A DNA stretch of 64,000 bases from CADCTQ01 sp963844325 (lineage in GTDB: Bacteria > Bacteroidota > Bacteroidia > Cytophagales > 172606-1), in contig CAWJNV010000002.1 of the NCBI GenBank assembly GCA_963844325.1, forward strand, positions 6,138,001 to 6,202,000, read 5' to 3'. Positions 48,471 to 56,332 of the stretch are shown here, piece after piece. The notes beneath the pieces were generated by a model that made no database searches, had not been told where the DNA came from, and saw nothing but the letters and a program-made list of their open reading frames with translations. Within the stretch, counting starts at the first letter, position 1; the number at the start of each line of letters is the position of its first letter. Both the position numbers and the translations under genes were made by a program.

Positions 48471-50129
48471 TCACGGGCTTCGTTTGGCCGTAACGGCTTT
48501 CTTTTTTCCCTTCGCCGGGACGGCAGGTTTGGCCGGTTTTTCCACCAGTTTTGGTTTGGCCTTTGCCCGTACGTCTACATCTACTTTGGCGGGCTTTTCT
48601 TCCTCGCGCCATTTAAAGCCCTTCAGGCGGGTAGAAGGCTCCTCGACCTCGTGCGGCGGGATGAACAGGGCGTCAGGCTTGTTGAGGAACGCGGCACTGT
48701 TGACTTTGCCTTCTTTGAACCTGACGATGATGTTGCTGCACTCCACCTTGTTGACGCCGCGCACCTCGGTATTCTCGTCGTTGAGCACGAACGTGATGTT
48801 TTCGCCGTTGCCGTTCACGTTCACGCGGTCCATCTGGCTCTTTTTATTGAAGAAAGCCACCATCTGCCGGCCCTTCATCTGGTTGTAGTTCTTGATGCTG
48901 TCGAGGGAGATCACGAAGGCGTTGGTGCGCAGAAACATCTTGTCCATCTTGTTGTTGGCAAGCTGGATGTTGATCGTATCGCCGGTCAGCTGGCTGCGTT
49001 CGTTCCACAGCACCGGGTCGCGGTAGAAGTAGATGGTGGAGTCGGAGTAGTTGTAGATCAGCGAATCGCACTTGCCCTGGAGGTCACGCTTGAAAATCTT
49101 GACGTGGTTGTAGGCAAACATGCGCCGGGTGCCCTGCACTTTGTCTTCAATCGAAAGCAGCGTGTCGGCGGTGAGGTACAGCGTGTCGCCGCCCACGATG
49201 TTCTTGGCTACGGCGTTGCCGTACACCCGGGAAATGCCCTGCTGGCCGAAGTACCGCCCGATGTCGCCTTCAATGACGGTGCTGTCTTCCTTGGCGACCA
49301 TGACCACGTTGCCCTCGGCGTAGCCTGTTTGATTGGCCTTGTCGTAGTTGAGGATGTCGCCGGTGAGGGTGTACTTGCTGTATTCCACCGTGCTGCGGCT
49401 CGTAAAGTTGGAAACACCGGTGGCCGTGTTGTATTCGCCGTTGTTGGCGACCAGGGTGCCGTCTTCGCCCACGATCCGCGTGGGCGTGTTGAAGTAGGCT
49501 ACCTTGGTGTTGGAATGATAGGTAAGGCTTTCGGAAGTGAGTTCGTACTTGGGATTTACGATCTTAACGTTTTCCTTAAAGGTAAAAATCTTCGTCCGCG
49601 TATCGTAGTAGCCCTGGCGGCTGGTCAGGGTGTTATCGCCGTCCACGATGGTCCCGTTGTCGGGGTAGAAAGCCACGTTGTTCTGCATGTTGTAGTCGAG
49701 CTGCTCGGTGGTGAGCGTCATCTGCTTGTCGTTGAGCACCACGTTGCCGTACATGCGGGCCAGGCGGCTGCGGCCGTCGTAGGTACCGTTGTTGCCCGTC
49801 ACGGTCACCGAGTCGCCCTCCACGATCTTCACGTTGCCGAAAGCTTCGATAAAGTCGGTCGCCTGGTGCAGGTAGGCCGAGTCGCAGTAGAGCAGCGTGG
49901 CGTTCTGCCGGAAGCGGGCCGGGCCGATGATCTTGCGGACTTCCTTGCCGTTGCGCACCTCGCCGATCAGTTCGGAAGCCTGCTCAAGTTGCACTTTATT
50001 GTTGGTATTGTTGGGGTCCTGGGCGGGCGTAGTATTCTGAGCAGGATTATTCGTCTGGGCAACGCCGGCGGAGGCGGCCATGACCAGGAGCAACAGGGAA
50101 AGGATTCGTCCAAAAAACGCAGTTCGCAT
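48471..50129 (-). CDS. OstA/LptA-like lipopolysaccharide transport protein
   Basis: About 552 residues from the ATG at 50129, which begins the signal peptide MRTAFFGRILSLLLLVMAAS; a longer frame from 50210 overlaps the divergent tilS promoter and is rejected. OstA (LptA/LptD-N) beta-jelly-roll repeats run from about 45 to 400 (LLYCDSAYLHQATDFIEAFG, TYDGRSRLARMYGNVVLND, YYDTRTKIFTFKENVKIV). The C-terminal 60 residues are Lys/Pro/Ala-rich (KPKLVEKPAKPAVPAKGKKK). The family carries lipopolysaccharide across the periplasm; this Bacteroidota form is longer than E. coli LptA. The gene is divergent from tilS, an arrangement often seen in the phylum. Confidence 0.88.
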   Translation of the reverse strand: MRTAFFGRILSLLLLVMAASAGVAQTNNPAQNTTPAQDPNNTNNKVQLEQASELIGEVRNGKEVRKIIGPARFRQNATLLYCDSAYLHQATDFIEAFGNVKIVEGDSVTVTGNNGTYDGRSRLARMYGNVVLNDKQMTLTTEQLDYNMQNNVAFYPDNGTIVDGDNTLTSRQGYYDTRTKIFTFKENVKIVNPKYELTSESLTYHSNTKVAYFNTPTRIVGEDGTLVANNGEYNTATGVSNFTSRSTVEYSKYTLTGDILNYDKANQTGYAEGNVVMVAKEDSTVIEGDIGRYFGQQGISRVYGNAVAKNIVGGDTLYLTADTLLSIEDKVQGTRRMFAYNHVKIFKRDLQGKCDSLIYNYSDSTIYFYRDPVLWNERSQLTGDTINIQLANNKMDKMFLRTNAFVISLDSIKNYNQMKGRQMVAFFNKKSQMDRVNVNGNGENITFVLNDENTEVRGVNKVECSNIIVRFKEGKVNSAAFLNKPDALFIPPHEVEEPSTRLKGFKWREEEKPAKVDVDVRAKAKPKLVEKPAKPAVPAKGKKKAVTAKRSP

Positions 50130-50227
50130 CAGTCGTGTCGTAGGATATAACGTAATTTTGCCAAAGCAACAATCGGGCCCTTCGGCGGGCGGACCCGCAA
50201 AATTACCCATAAAATGCCCAAACCAAT

Positions 50228-51559
50228 ATGCTTGACAAGTTTATAACATACATCCGGGAAAAAGCGTTGTTCGGGCCCGAAGAAAAAGTGCTGCTGGCCG
50301 TCAGCGGGGGCATTGATTCGGCGGTGTTGCTGCACCTGTTCGCCGGGGCGGGCTTTTCGTTCGGCGTAGCGCACTGCAACTTCGGCCTGCGCGGTGAGGA
50401 GTCGGATGCCGACGAGGCGTTCGTCAAGAAATTAGCCAAGAAATACAAGGCGCCCGTGTACACCGAGCAGTTCGAAACGGCGGCCTTCGCGGAACGGGAA
50501 AAAATTTCGGTTCAGATGGCGGCCCGGGTGTTGCGCTACGAATGGTTCCACAAACTGCTGCGCACGGAAGGGTACGCGTACGTAGCCACGGCCCACCACC
50601 TCAACGACACCGTGGAGACGGTGCTGCTCAACCTGACGCGGGGCACGGGCATTGCCGGCCTGCACGGCATTTTGCCCAAAAACGGCCGCGTGATCCGCCC
50701 GATGCTGTTCGTGGACAAAGAAACCCTCTACGACTTCGTGGTGGAGAACCAGCTGGTGTGGCGCGAAGATTCTTCCAACGAAACCAACCAGTACGGGCGG
50801 AACCTGGTGCGCAACGAAGTAGTACCCCTGCTCAAGCAACTCAACCCCAACCTGGAAGAAACGCTGGCCCACACCGTGGAACGGGTCGGAGCCGTGGAAC
50901 GCGTATTTGCGGCCCGCGTAGACGCCCTCCGGGGGGCGGCGCTGCGGACCGACGGCGAGGTGCACTACCTGGGCCTGCCCGCCCTGCGCGGGGAACCCGA
51001 GCCGGTCATCGAACTGTACGAACTCCTGAAAGACTACCACTTCAACTACGCGCAGGCCCTGGACGTGGCGGCGGCCCTCGACGCCGAACCGGGCAAACGC
51101 TTCGACTCGCCCACGCATACGCTGGTGAAGGACCGCGACCAACTCGTGATCACGCCCAAGCCGCTGACGTTCTTCCAGACGGGCAAACTCGAAGGGGGCC
51201 AACCCTCCTTCGAAAACGAAGTGCTGAAACTGGCCGCCCAAACGCTGCCGGTGGCGGGCTACAGGATTTCCACCTCGCCCAGGGTGGCGGCGCTGGACCT
51301 GCAAACCCTCAGGTTCCCGCTCCGCATCCGGCGCTGGAAGGAGGGCGACTGGTTCTGCCCGCTGGGCATGACGAGCAAGAAAAAGATCAGCGACTTTCTC
51401 ATCGACGAAAAAGTCCCCCTCAACCTCAAGGAACGCGTCTGGGTGCTGCTCTCGGGCGACTCCATTGCCTGGATCATCGGCCACCGCATCGACAACCGCT
51501 TCAAGATCACCGACAAGACGGAGCAGGTGTATCAGGTAGAAGTGAGGAGCGAGAAGTGA
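50228..51559 (+). CDS. tilS: tRNA(Ile)-lysidine synthase
   Basis: 443 residues. The N-terminal PP-loop ATPase motif SGGIDSAVLLHLF (about 24-36) and VATAHHLNDTVETVLLNLTR are diagnostic; the central and C-terminal TilS domains (about 215-440; RIRRWKEGDWFCPLGMTSKK) follow. The enzyme adds lysine to C34 of tRNA-Ile(CAU) using ATP. The last codons (VEVRSEK) lie inside the first unit of a gaggagcgagaagtgagaag repeat, so the C-terminal tail and stop are repeat-derived. Start is the ATG at 50228, divergent from ostA with about 100 bp between. Confidence 0.95.
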   Translation: MLDKFITYIREKALFGPEEKVLLAVSGGIDSAVLLHLFAGAGFSFGVAHCNFGLRGEESDADEAFVKKLAKKYKAPVYTEQFETAAFAEREKISVQMAARVLRYEWFHKLLRTEGYAYVATAHHLNDTVETVLLNLTRGTGIAGLHGILPKNGRVIRPMLFVDKETLYDFVVENQLVWREDSSNETNQYGRNLVRNEVVPLLKQLNPNLEETLAHTVERVGAVERVFAARVDALRGAALRTDGEVHYLGLPALRGEPEPVIELYELLKDYHFNYAQALDVAAALDAEPGKRFDSPTHTLVKDRDQLVITPKPLTFFQTGKLEGGQPSFENEVLKLAAQTLPVAGYRISTSPRVAALDLQTLRFPLRIRRWKEGDWFCPLGMTSKKKISDFLIDEKVPLNLKERVWVLLSGDSIAWIIGHRIDNRFKITDKTEQVYQVEVRSEK

Positions 51560-51721
51560 GAAGCGAGAAGTGGGGAGTGAGAAGGGCGGCGGGGGCCTTT
51601 CACGTCTGATTCGAATGTGTTAATTTTTTGAAATAATCGAGAAGTTAAGCGGGTAGCATCAAAAGCACGGAGCCGGTGTAAACCTTCTCACGCCTCGCTT
51701 CTCACTCCTCGCTTCTACTCC
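51541..51721. repeat. Word repeat gaagcgagaagtgag with complement, after tilS
   Basis: Left words gtgaggagcgagaagtgaga (51541-51560) and copies to 51583; complementary words tctcacgcctcgcttctcac (from about 51686), ending near 51721. The left array begins within the tilS coding sequence and the right ends 15 bp before the PagL-like gene. Confidence 0.88.
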
Positions 51722-51735
51722 TATTCCATTGCCAA

Positions 51736-52839
51736 ATGCGTTGCGTTGCTTTACTATTGCCCTTTTTATTGCTTCTCCAGGTAGCGGCGGCGCACCCGGC
51801 CGATACGACTGCCCGGAGGAACCCCCGGATGCCCTTTTCGCTGGGGCTGCGTCCGCACTACGGCTTTATCATTCCGCATTCAGCCACCATCCGGGAGGTG
51901 GCGCGGTCGAAGCCCTGGGGCCTGGAACTGGACGCGGCCGTGCTGCTCACCGGCGACCGGGCCTGGGACTATTGCTTCTGCTACCCGCGCATGGGCCTCT
52001 CCCTCTCCTACTTCAACTACGCCAACCCCCGCGTGCTGGGCAACGGCTACACCTTGCTCTACTACGTGGAACCTTTCCTGAGCTACCGGCGGCGGGTCAA
52101 CTTCTCGTTCCGCACCGGCGGGGGCGTCGCTTACCTGGATACCCCGTACCACCCGGTGACCAACCCGGCCAACCTCTTCTACAGTGCGCCGCTCAGCTTC
52201 CTCTTGCAGATCAACCTGGCCCTCAACTACCGCCTCTCGCCGCACCTCAACCTGCGGGCGGCGGGCTACTACAGCCACATTTCCAACGGGGGCATGCGCG
52301 AACCCAACAAGGGCATTAACTTCCCCACGGCCAGCCTCGGCCTCGACTACACCTTCCGGCCGCCCGTACTGACCGAACGTTCGCGCACCCACAACGGGCA
52401 GGCGGAGGCCCCGAAAAATTACTTTGAAGGGGGCCTTGCTTTCACGGCCAAGCCGGCCAACACCGGCGAACGGCAACGCCACCCCATCGTGGGCCTGCAG
52501 GGCACCTACCACCGGACCGTGAGCCGCCGGAGCGTCTTCCACGGCGGGGCCGCCTGGGAGTCGGACTGGACGCTGAAGGAGAAAGCCGAACGCCTCAACC
52601 AGCGCACGGGCTTCCACCGGGCTTCCCTGCTGCTGGGCCACGACCTGCTCATCGGCCGCTTCGAATTTTCGCAGACCCTGGGCGCGTACGTGTATGTGCC
52701 CTACCGGGCCCGGGACCCCGTCTACCAGCGGTATGCGCTCAAGTTCCGCCTCAACCGCCGCCTGTTCACCGCCGTTACCCTCAAGGCCCACCGCCAGGTC
52801 GCCGACTACCTCGACGGCCGGATCGGGGTTCGGTTTTGA
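51736..52839 (+). CDS. PagL-like lipid A 3-O-deacylase (acyloxyacyl hydrolase)
   Basis: 367 residues with a signal peptide (LLLPFLLLLQVAAAHP). The PagL motif HISNGG (about 176-181) holds the His and Ser of the catalytic pair, within AAGYYSHISNGGMREPNKGI, then NFPTASLGLDYTF. The rest alternates in short strands (an outer membrane barrel). Bacteroidota members are longer than PagL of Gram-negatives such as Pseudomonas. It removes an ester-linked acyl chain from lipid A at the outer membrane. Located after tilS on the same strand with a repeat in between; its TGA stop is followed after 1 bp by a cgcaaagg hairpin. The C-terminal Phe fits membrane insertion. Confidence 0.85.
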   Translation: MRCVALLLPFLLLLQVAAAHPADTTARRNPRMPFSLGLRPHYGFIIPHSATIREVARSKPWGLELDAAVLLTGDRAWDYCFCYPRMGLSLSYFNYANPRVLGNGYTLLYYVEPFLSYRRRVNFSFRTGGGVAYLDTPYHPVTNPANLFYSAPLSFLLQINLALNYRLSPHLNLRAAGYYSHISNGGMREPNKGINFPTASLGLDYTFRPPVLTERSRTHNGQAEAPKNYFEGGLAFTAKPANTGERQRHPIVGLQGTYHRTVSRRSVFHGGAAWESDWTLKEKAERLNQRTGFHRASLLLGHDLLIGRFEFSQTLGAYVYVPYRARDPVYQRYALKFRLNRRLFTAVTLKAHRQVADYLDGRIGVRF

Positions 52840-52840
52840 G

Positions 52841-52940
52841 GTTTCACGCAAAGGCGCAAAGGAGGACCGCAAAGGGCGTAAAGAGAATTCGTTTTCCGTT
52901 TGCGTTCTTTGCGCTCCTCCTTTGCGCCTTTGCGTGAAAC
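52841..52940. repeat. 34-bp inverted repeat after the PagL-like gene
   Basis: Arms 52841-52874 and 52907-52940 match with one difference; words cgcaaaggcgcaaagg are the same family as at 46126 and 58520. The left arm begins 1 bp after the stop. The element has given rise to a spurious extension of the next gene at 52900. Confidence 0.92.
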
Positions 52941-53013
52941 CCTTTTTTCTCCATGTCTCCGTGGTCAATGGATTCCCGCACACAACCTTCCTTGTCAATT
53001 CAATCAACGACCC

Positions 53014-54459
53014 GTGCATTCCAAGATTCGCCCCGGCATTGATGCCACTGCTGCCCCTGCCGGCCAGGGACTGCCCTGGATCGAAGTAGCCCCCGGCGCC
53101 CCGTATTTCGTTACCGACCAGGGGGAAAACTGGACCCCCATCGGGCAAAACGACGCCCTCACCTGGCCCGACCTGCTGGGCGCGTACCGGCGGAAGGACC
53201 CGGCAAGCGTGGATCGTTACTTTGCCATGCTCGCTGCCCACGGCGTCACCTGCATGCGGATCATGCTGGAATACTGCCAGGGCGAACACCGCTACCTGGA
53301 ACGGCCGGCCGGGGTGTTTGGGCCGGCAATGGTCGCACTCTGGGACGACGTGTTCGCTTTGGGTGAGCGGTACGGCATCCGCCTGCTGCTGACGCCGTTC
53401 GATACCTTCTGGATGAAGCGCCGGTGGGCCAGCCATCCCTACAACCATCGCAACGGCGGCCCTTGCCGCAAGTTGTCCGAGTTCCTGCGCTGCCCCGCCA
53501 CCCTGGAAGCCACCCGGCAGCGCCTCTCCTTCGTTACCCGCCGGTGGGGAGGCAGCGGCGTGATTTTCGGCTGGGACCTTTACAATGAAATTGACCCGCG
53601 CCAGGCCGGCGGAGAAGTAGCCGCTCTTGCCGCGTGGATCAGCCAGGTAAGCACTTTCCTGCGGCACGAGGAAACCAGGCTGCACGGCAGGGCGCACCTG
53701 CAAACCGTCTCCGTGTACGGGCCCCTGCTGCGGCAGTACCCGCAACTCAACCCGGTTGTGTTTTGCCACCCCCTGCTCGACTTTGCCAGCGTTCATTTCT
53801 ACGATGCGCCCCTGCGCAAGCCTGCCGACCCGGTAAAAGCGGCTTTGCGGGCCGGGGAACTGGTGAAACAGGCCCTGGCGCAGATCACGGACGGGCGTCC
53901 CTTCATGGACTCGGAACACGGGCCGGACGGGCTCTACCGGCAAACCAGGGGGCGGATCCCGGTAGACTTCGACGAGGCGTACTTCCGTTGCGTGCAATGG
54001 GCCCACCTGGCCGCGGGCGGGGCCGGCGGCGGCCTGCGCTGGCCCTACCGCCATCCCCATTCGCTGACGCCCGGCATGCGCCTTTCCCAGCGCGCCCTGT
54101 CGCAAGTGGCGCAGCACATTGACTGGCAGCACTTTGACCGCCGGTACCTGGGTGAGCAGCTCACGGTGTCACCCCGCACCGTAAAGGCATTCGCCTGCGG
54201 CAATGGCCGGCAAGTCCTGCTCTGGCTGGTGGCTGCCCAGCCGGCCGTCCTTCCTGCTGCCGTAAGTGCGGCGCCCCGGGTTACCCTCCACCTGCCTTTC
54301 CTCCAGTCGGGTACTTACCGGGTCCGGGCCTGGAACGCCCGATCCGGGCGCCTGGAAGCCGAAGAAAGACACACCTTTGCTGCGCAACGGGTAATCTCCC
54401 TGCCGGTCCTCCTGCTCCAACCGGACGCGGTGCTCCTTTTGACCCACGTAAGTGATTAA
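53014..54459 (+). CDS. Putative glycoside hydrolase, clan A-like barrel
   Basis: About 481 residues from a GTG at 53014 (VHSKIRPGIDATAAPAG); an upstream ATG at 52900 lies inside the repeat and is rejected. A TIM-barrel glycosidase fold is suggested: VTCMRIMLEYCQGEHRYLER (strand 2), YGIRLLLTPFDTFWMK (strand 3), Glu192 in WDLYNEIDPRQ as acid/base, and Glu301 in FMDSEHGPDGL as nucleophile. C-terminal about 110 residues form a beta-sandwich. The family is not certain; GH5- or GH39-like enzymes have similar residues. No signal peptide was found, which is unusual for this type. Codon use is like the chromosome. Confidence 0.7.
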   Translation: MHSKIRPGIDATAAPAGQGLPWIEVAPGAPYFVTDQGENWTPIGQNDALTWPDLLGAYRRKDPASVDRYFAMLAAHGVTCMRIMLEYCQGEHRYLERPAGVFGPAMVALWDDVFALGERYGIRLLLTPFDTFWMKRRWASHPYNHRNGGPCRKLSEFLRCPATLEATRQRLSFVTRRWGGSGVIFGWDLYNEIDPRQAGGEVAALAAWISQVSTFLRHEETRLHGRAHLQTVSVYGPLLRQYPQLNPVVFCHPLLDFASVHFYDAPLRKPADPVKAALRAGELVKQALAQITDGRPFMDSEHGPDGLYRQTRGRIPVDFDEAYFRCVQWAHLAAGGAGGGLRWPYRHPHSLTPGMRLSQRALSQVAQHIDWQHFDRRYLGEQLTVSPRTVKAFACGNGRQVLLWLVAAQPAVLPAAVSAAPRVTLHLPFLQSGTYRVRAWNARSGRLEAEERHTFAAQRVISLPVLLLQPDAVLLLTHVSD

Positions 54460-54469
54460 CCCGTGTCAA

Positions 54470-54521
54470 CAGTCATTGGTCTATTCGTCATTAGTCATTC
54501 AAGTGCGACGACTTGTACTGC
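54470..54521. repeat. Half copy of the shared-core repeat before the mdh terminator
   Basis: Words cagtcattggtc and cgtcattagtcattc are followed by the core (54501-54520; read on minus: cagtacaagtcgtcgcactt). No complementary arm follows; the mdh terminator starts within a few bases, as if one half had been lost. Confidence 0.75.
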
Positions 54522-54523
54522 CT

Positions 54524-54560
54524 AAAAAAAGCCGCTGACTCATTGTGAATCAGCGGCTTT
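54524..54560 (-). terminator. Rho-independent terminator of mdh
   Basis: AAAGCCGCTGA and TCAGCGGCTTT form a 15-bp stem with one mismatch (54528-54542 with 54546-54560), followed on the minus strand by TTTTTTT. It is about 50 bp beyond the mdh stop. Confidence 0.85.
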
Positions 54561-54565
54561 ACAAA

Positions 54566-54602
54566 TCTCGTTAATCCTTTAATCCTGCGAATCCTGATCC
54601 GG
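54566..54602. repeat. Dispersed repeat word, copy 2
   Basis: On the minus strand it reads gatcaggattcgcaggatta then aaggattaacgagattt, matching the copy at 40991-41027 with a few differences. Located between the mdh stop and its terminator. Confidence 0.8.
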
Positions 54603-54611
54603 CTCCCCTTT

Positions 54612-55547
54612 TTACAGCGAAAGCGTAGCCAGCACGTCGTTCATGTTGCGGACGGCGTCGCCCGACTTGCGGAAGAGTTCCTGCTCTTCGGCGCTGAGTT
54701 TGTAGTCCACGATGCGGGTCCAGCCGGTGCGGCCGATCTCCACGGGCACGCCGAGGCAGATGTCGCGCTGGCCGTACTCGCCTTCCAGGTACACGCTGCA
54801 CGGGTACACGTGGCGCTGGTTGCGCACGATGCTCTCCACCAGCAGGGCCACGGCCGCGCCCGGGGCGTACCAGGCCGACGTACCGATCAGTTTGGTGAGG
54901 GTAGCGCCGCCCACCATCGTGTCGGCGGCCACCTTGCTCAGTTGGTCGGCCGGCAGGAACTGGCTCACCGGCACGCCGTTGACCGTAGCCAGGCGGGTGA
55001 GCGGGATCATCGTGGTGTCGCCGTGGCCGCCCACCACCGTGCCGTGGATGTCGTTGGGCGAGCAGTTGAGGGCCAGGGAGAGGTAGCACTTGAAGCGGGC
55101 ACTGTCGAGGATGCCGCCCATGCCGATGATGCGTTCTTTGGGCAGGCCGGAAGATTTGAGCGCCAGGTACGTCATGGTGTCCATCGGGTTGGATACGATG
55201 ATGAAAACGGCGTTGGGAGAGTGTTGCAAGCTGTTGGTAATTACGCCTTTCACGATGCCCGCGTTGATCCCGATCAGTTCTTCGCGGGTCATGCCCGGCT
55301 TGCGCGGAATGCCCGAGGTGATCACCACCACGTCGGAGCCGGCCGTTTTGGCGTAGTCGTTGGTAGAACCCGTAATTTTGGTGTCGAACTCCAGCAGGGC
55401 CGCCGTCTGGAGCATGTCGAGGGCTTTTCCTTCGCTGAGGCCTTCCTTGATGTCGAGCAGTACTACTTCCTCGGCCAGTTCCCGGCGGGCAATGTTGTCG
55501 GCACAGGTAGCGCCTACGGCGCCCGCGCCTACCACGGTAATTTTCAT
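54612..55547 (-). CDS. mdh: Malate dehydrogenase
   Basis: 311 residues, cytosolic. Oxidises malate to oxaloacetate with NAD in the citric acid cycle. N-terminal GAGAVGATCADNIA is the NAD-binding glycine motif, MDTMTYLALKSSGLPKERII and GMGGILDSARFK (with the substrate Arg) follow, and the catalytic His is in VVGGHGDTTMIPL. The form is the lactate-dehydrogenase-like malate dehydrogenase usual in this phylum. A TAA stop is followed by a repeat word and a strong terminator. It is transcribed alone. Confidence 0.97.
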   Translation of the reverse strand: MKITVVGAGAVGATCADNIARRELAEEVVLLDIKEGLSEGKALDMLQTAALLEFDTKITGSTNDYAKTAGSDVVVITSGIPRKPGMTREELIGINAGIVKGVITNSLQHSPNAVFIIVSNPMDTMTYLALKSSGLPKERIIGMGGILDSARFKCYLSLALNCSPNDIHGTVVGGHGDTTMIPLTRLATVNGVPVSQFLPADQLSKVAADTMVGGATLTKLIGTSAWYAPGAAVALLVESIVRNQRHVYPCSVYLEGEYGQRDICLGVPVEIGRTGWTRIVDYKLSAEEQELFRKSGDAVRNMNDVLATLSL

Positions 55548-55846
55548 GCGGCGTATTGATTTAAGGGTTGAGTAACAATTGTCTAATCGCCGGTAAAATT
55601 AGGACACAATTCGGGTACTATCCAACCCGGGCGGCTATTCCTTTGGGAGCGCAGGCACTTTTTTATTGCCGCTGCCCGTGATTCGGCGTTAACACTGCGT
55701 TAACACGCTTTCAGCCAGTTTTTTCGCATCATTGTTTTAGTCCCGGGACCGTTCGTGTAATTGGCGCGGGGGCCCGTTCCCGGTTCGTTCCTTTTTGGCT
55801 AATTTCCGGGAATGCATTCCGGCAACCGATTCAACCATTCCTCCCT
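55548..55846. promoter_or_regulatory. Divergent intergenic region between mdh and the molybdenum hydroxylase operon
   Basis: 299 bp. It must hold promoters for both sides, but I cannot place both boxes. The stretch acactgcgttaacacgc (about 55691-55707) contains a tandem of gcgttaacac. No gene or large repeat seen. Confidence 0.4.
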
Positions 55847-56332
55847 ATGGCTTCCTTTACGTTATCCATCAACAACCAGCCCCACACGGTAGACGTGGAC
55901 CCGCAGATGCCGCTGCTCTGGGTGATCCGCGACGTTGCCGGCCTGACCGGCACCAAGTTCGGCTGCGGCATGGCCCAGTGCGGCGCCTGCACGATCCACC
56001 TCGACGGCACGGCCGTCCGATCGTGCGTGCTGCCCGTGTCGGCCGTGGCCGGCAAAAAGATCACCACCATCGAGGGCCTCTCCCCCGACCGCAGCCACCC
56101 CGTGCAGAAGGCCTGGATCGAACACCAGGTGCCCCAGTGCGGCTACTGCCAGTCGGGCCAGATCATGTCGGCGGCGGCCCTGCTCAAAGGCAACCCCAAG
56201 CCCACCGACCCCGACATCGACGCGGCCATGCAGGGCAACATCTGCCGCTGCGGCACCTACCCGCGCATCCGCAAGGCCATCCACAGCGCCGCCTCCGCCC
56301 TTGCTTCCAACCCTAAAACCGGTCAGCCATGA
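55847..56332 (+). CDS. 2Fe-2S subunit of a molybdenum hydroxylase (isoquinoline 1-oxidoreductase alpha type)
   Basis: 161 residues. N-terminal plant-type ferredoxin domain (about 1-75) with the cluster motif FGCGMAQCGACTIHLDG and VRSC, then the helical 2Fe-2S domain (about 80-150) with CGYCQSGQI and ICRCGTYPRI. It passes electrons from the molybdenum centre to the acceptor. The stop overlaps the ATG of the molybdopterin subunit by 4 bp (ATGA), so translation is coupled. It is first in a five-gene set with cytochrome c, XdhC and a MocA-like transferase. Both clusters look complete. Confidence 0.96.
   Translation: MASFTLSINNQPHTVDVDPQMPLLWVIRDVAGLTGTKFGCGMAQCGACTIHLDGTAVRSCVLPVSAVAGKKITTIEGLSPDRSHPVQKAWIEHQVPQCGYCQSGQIMSAAALLKGNPKPTDPDIDAAMQGNICRCGTYPRIRKAIHSAASALASNPKTGQP

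Noticed and set aside
52900..53013. N-terminal extension of the glycosidase from the ATG at 52900
   Set aside because: It is translation of the cgcaaagg inverted repeat and does not match a signal peptide or domain.
51880..54132. 750-codon minus-strand frame
   Set aside because: Antisense of the PagL-like and glycosidase genes, crossing a repeat element; no protein features.
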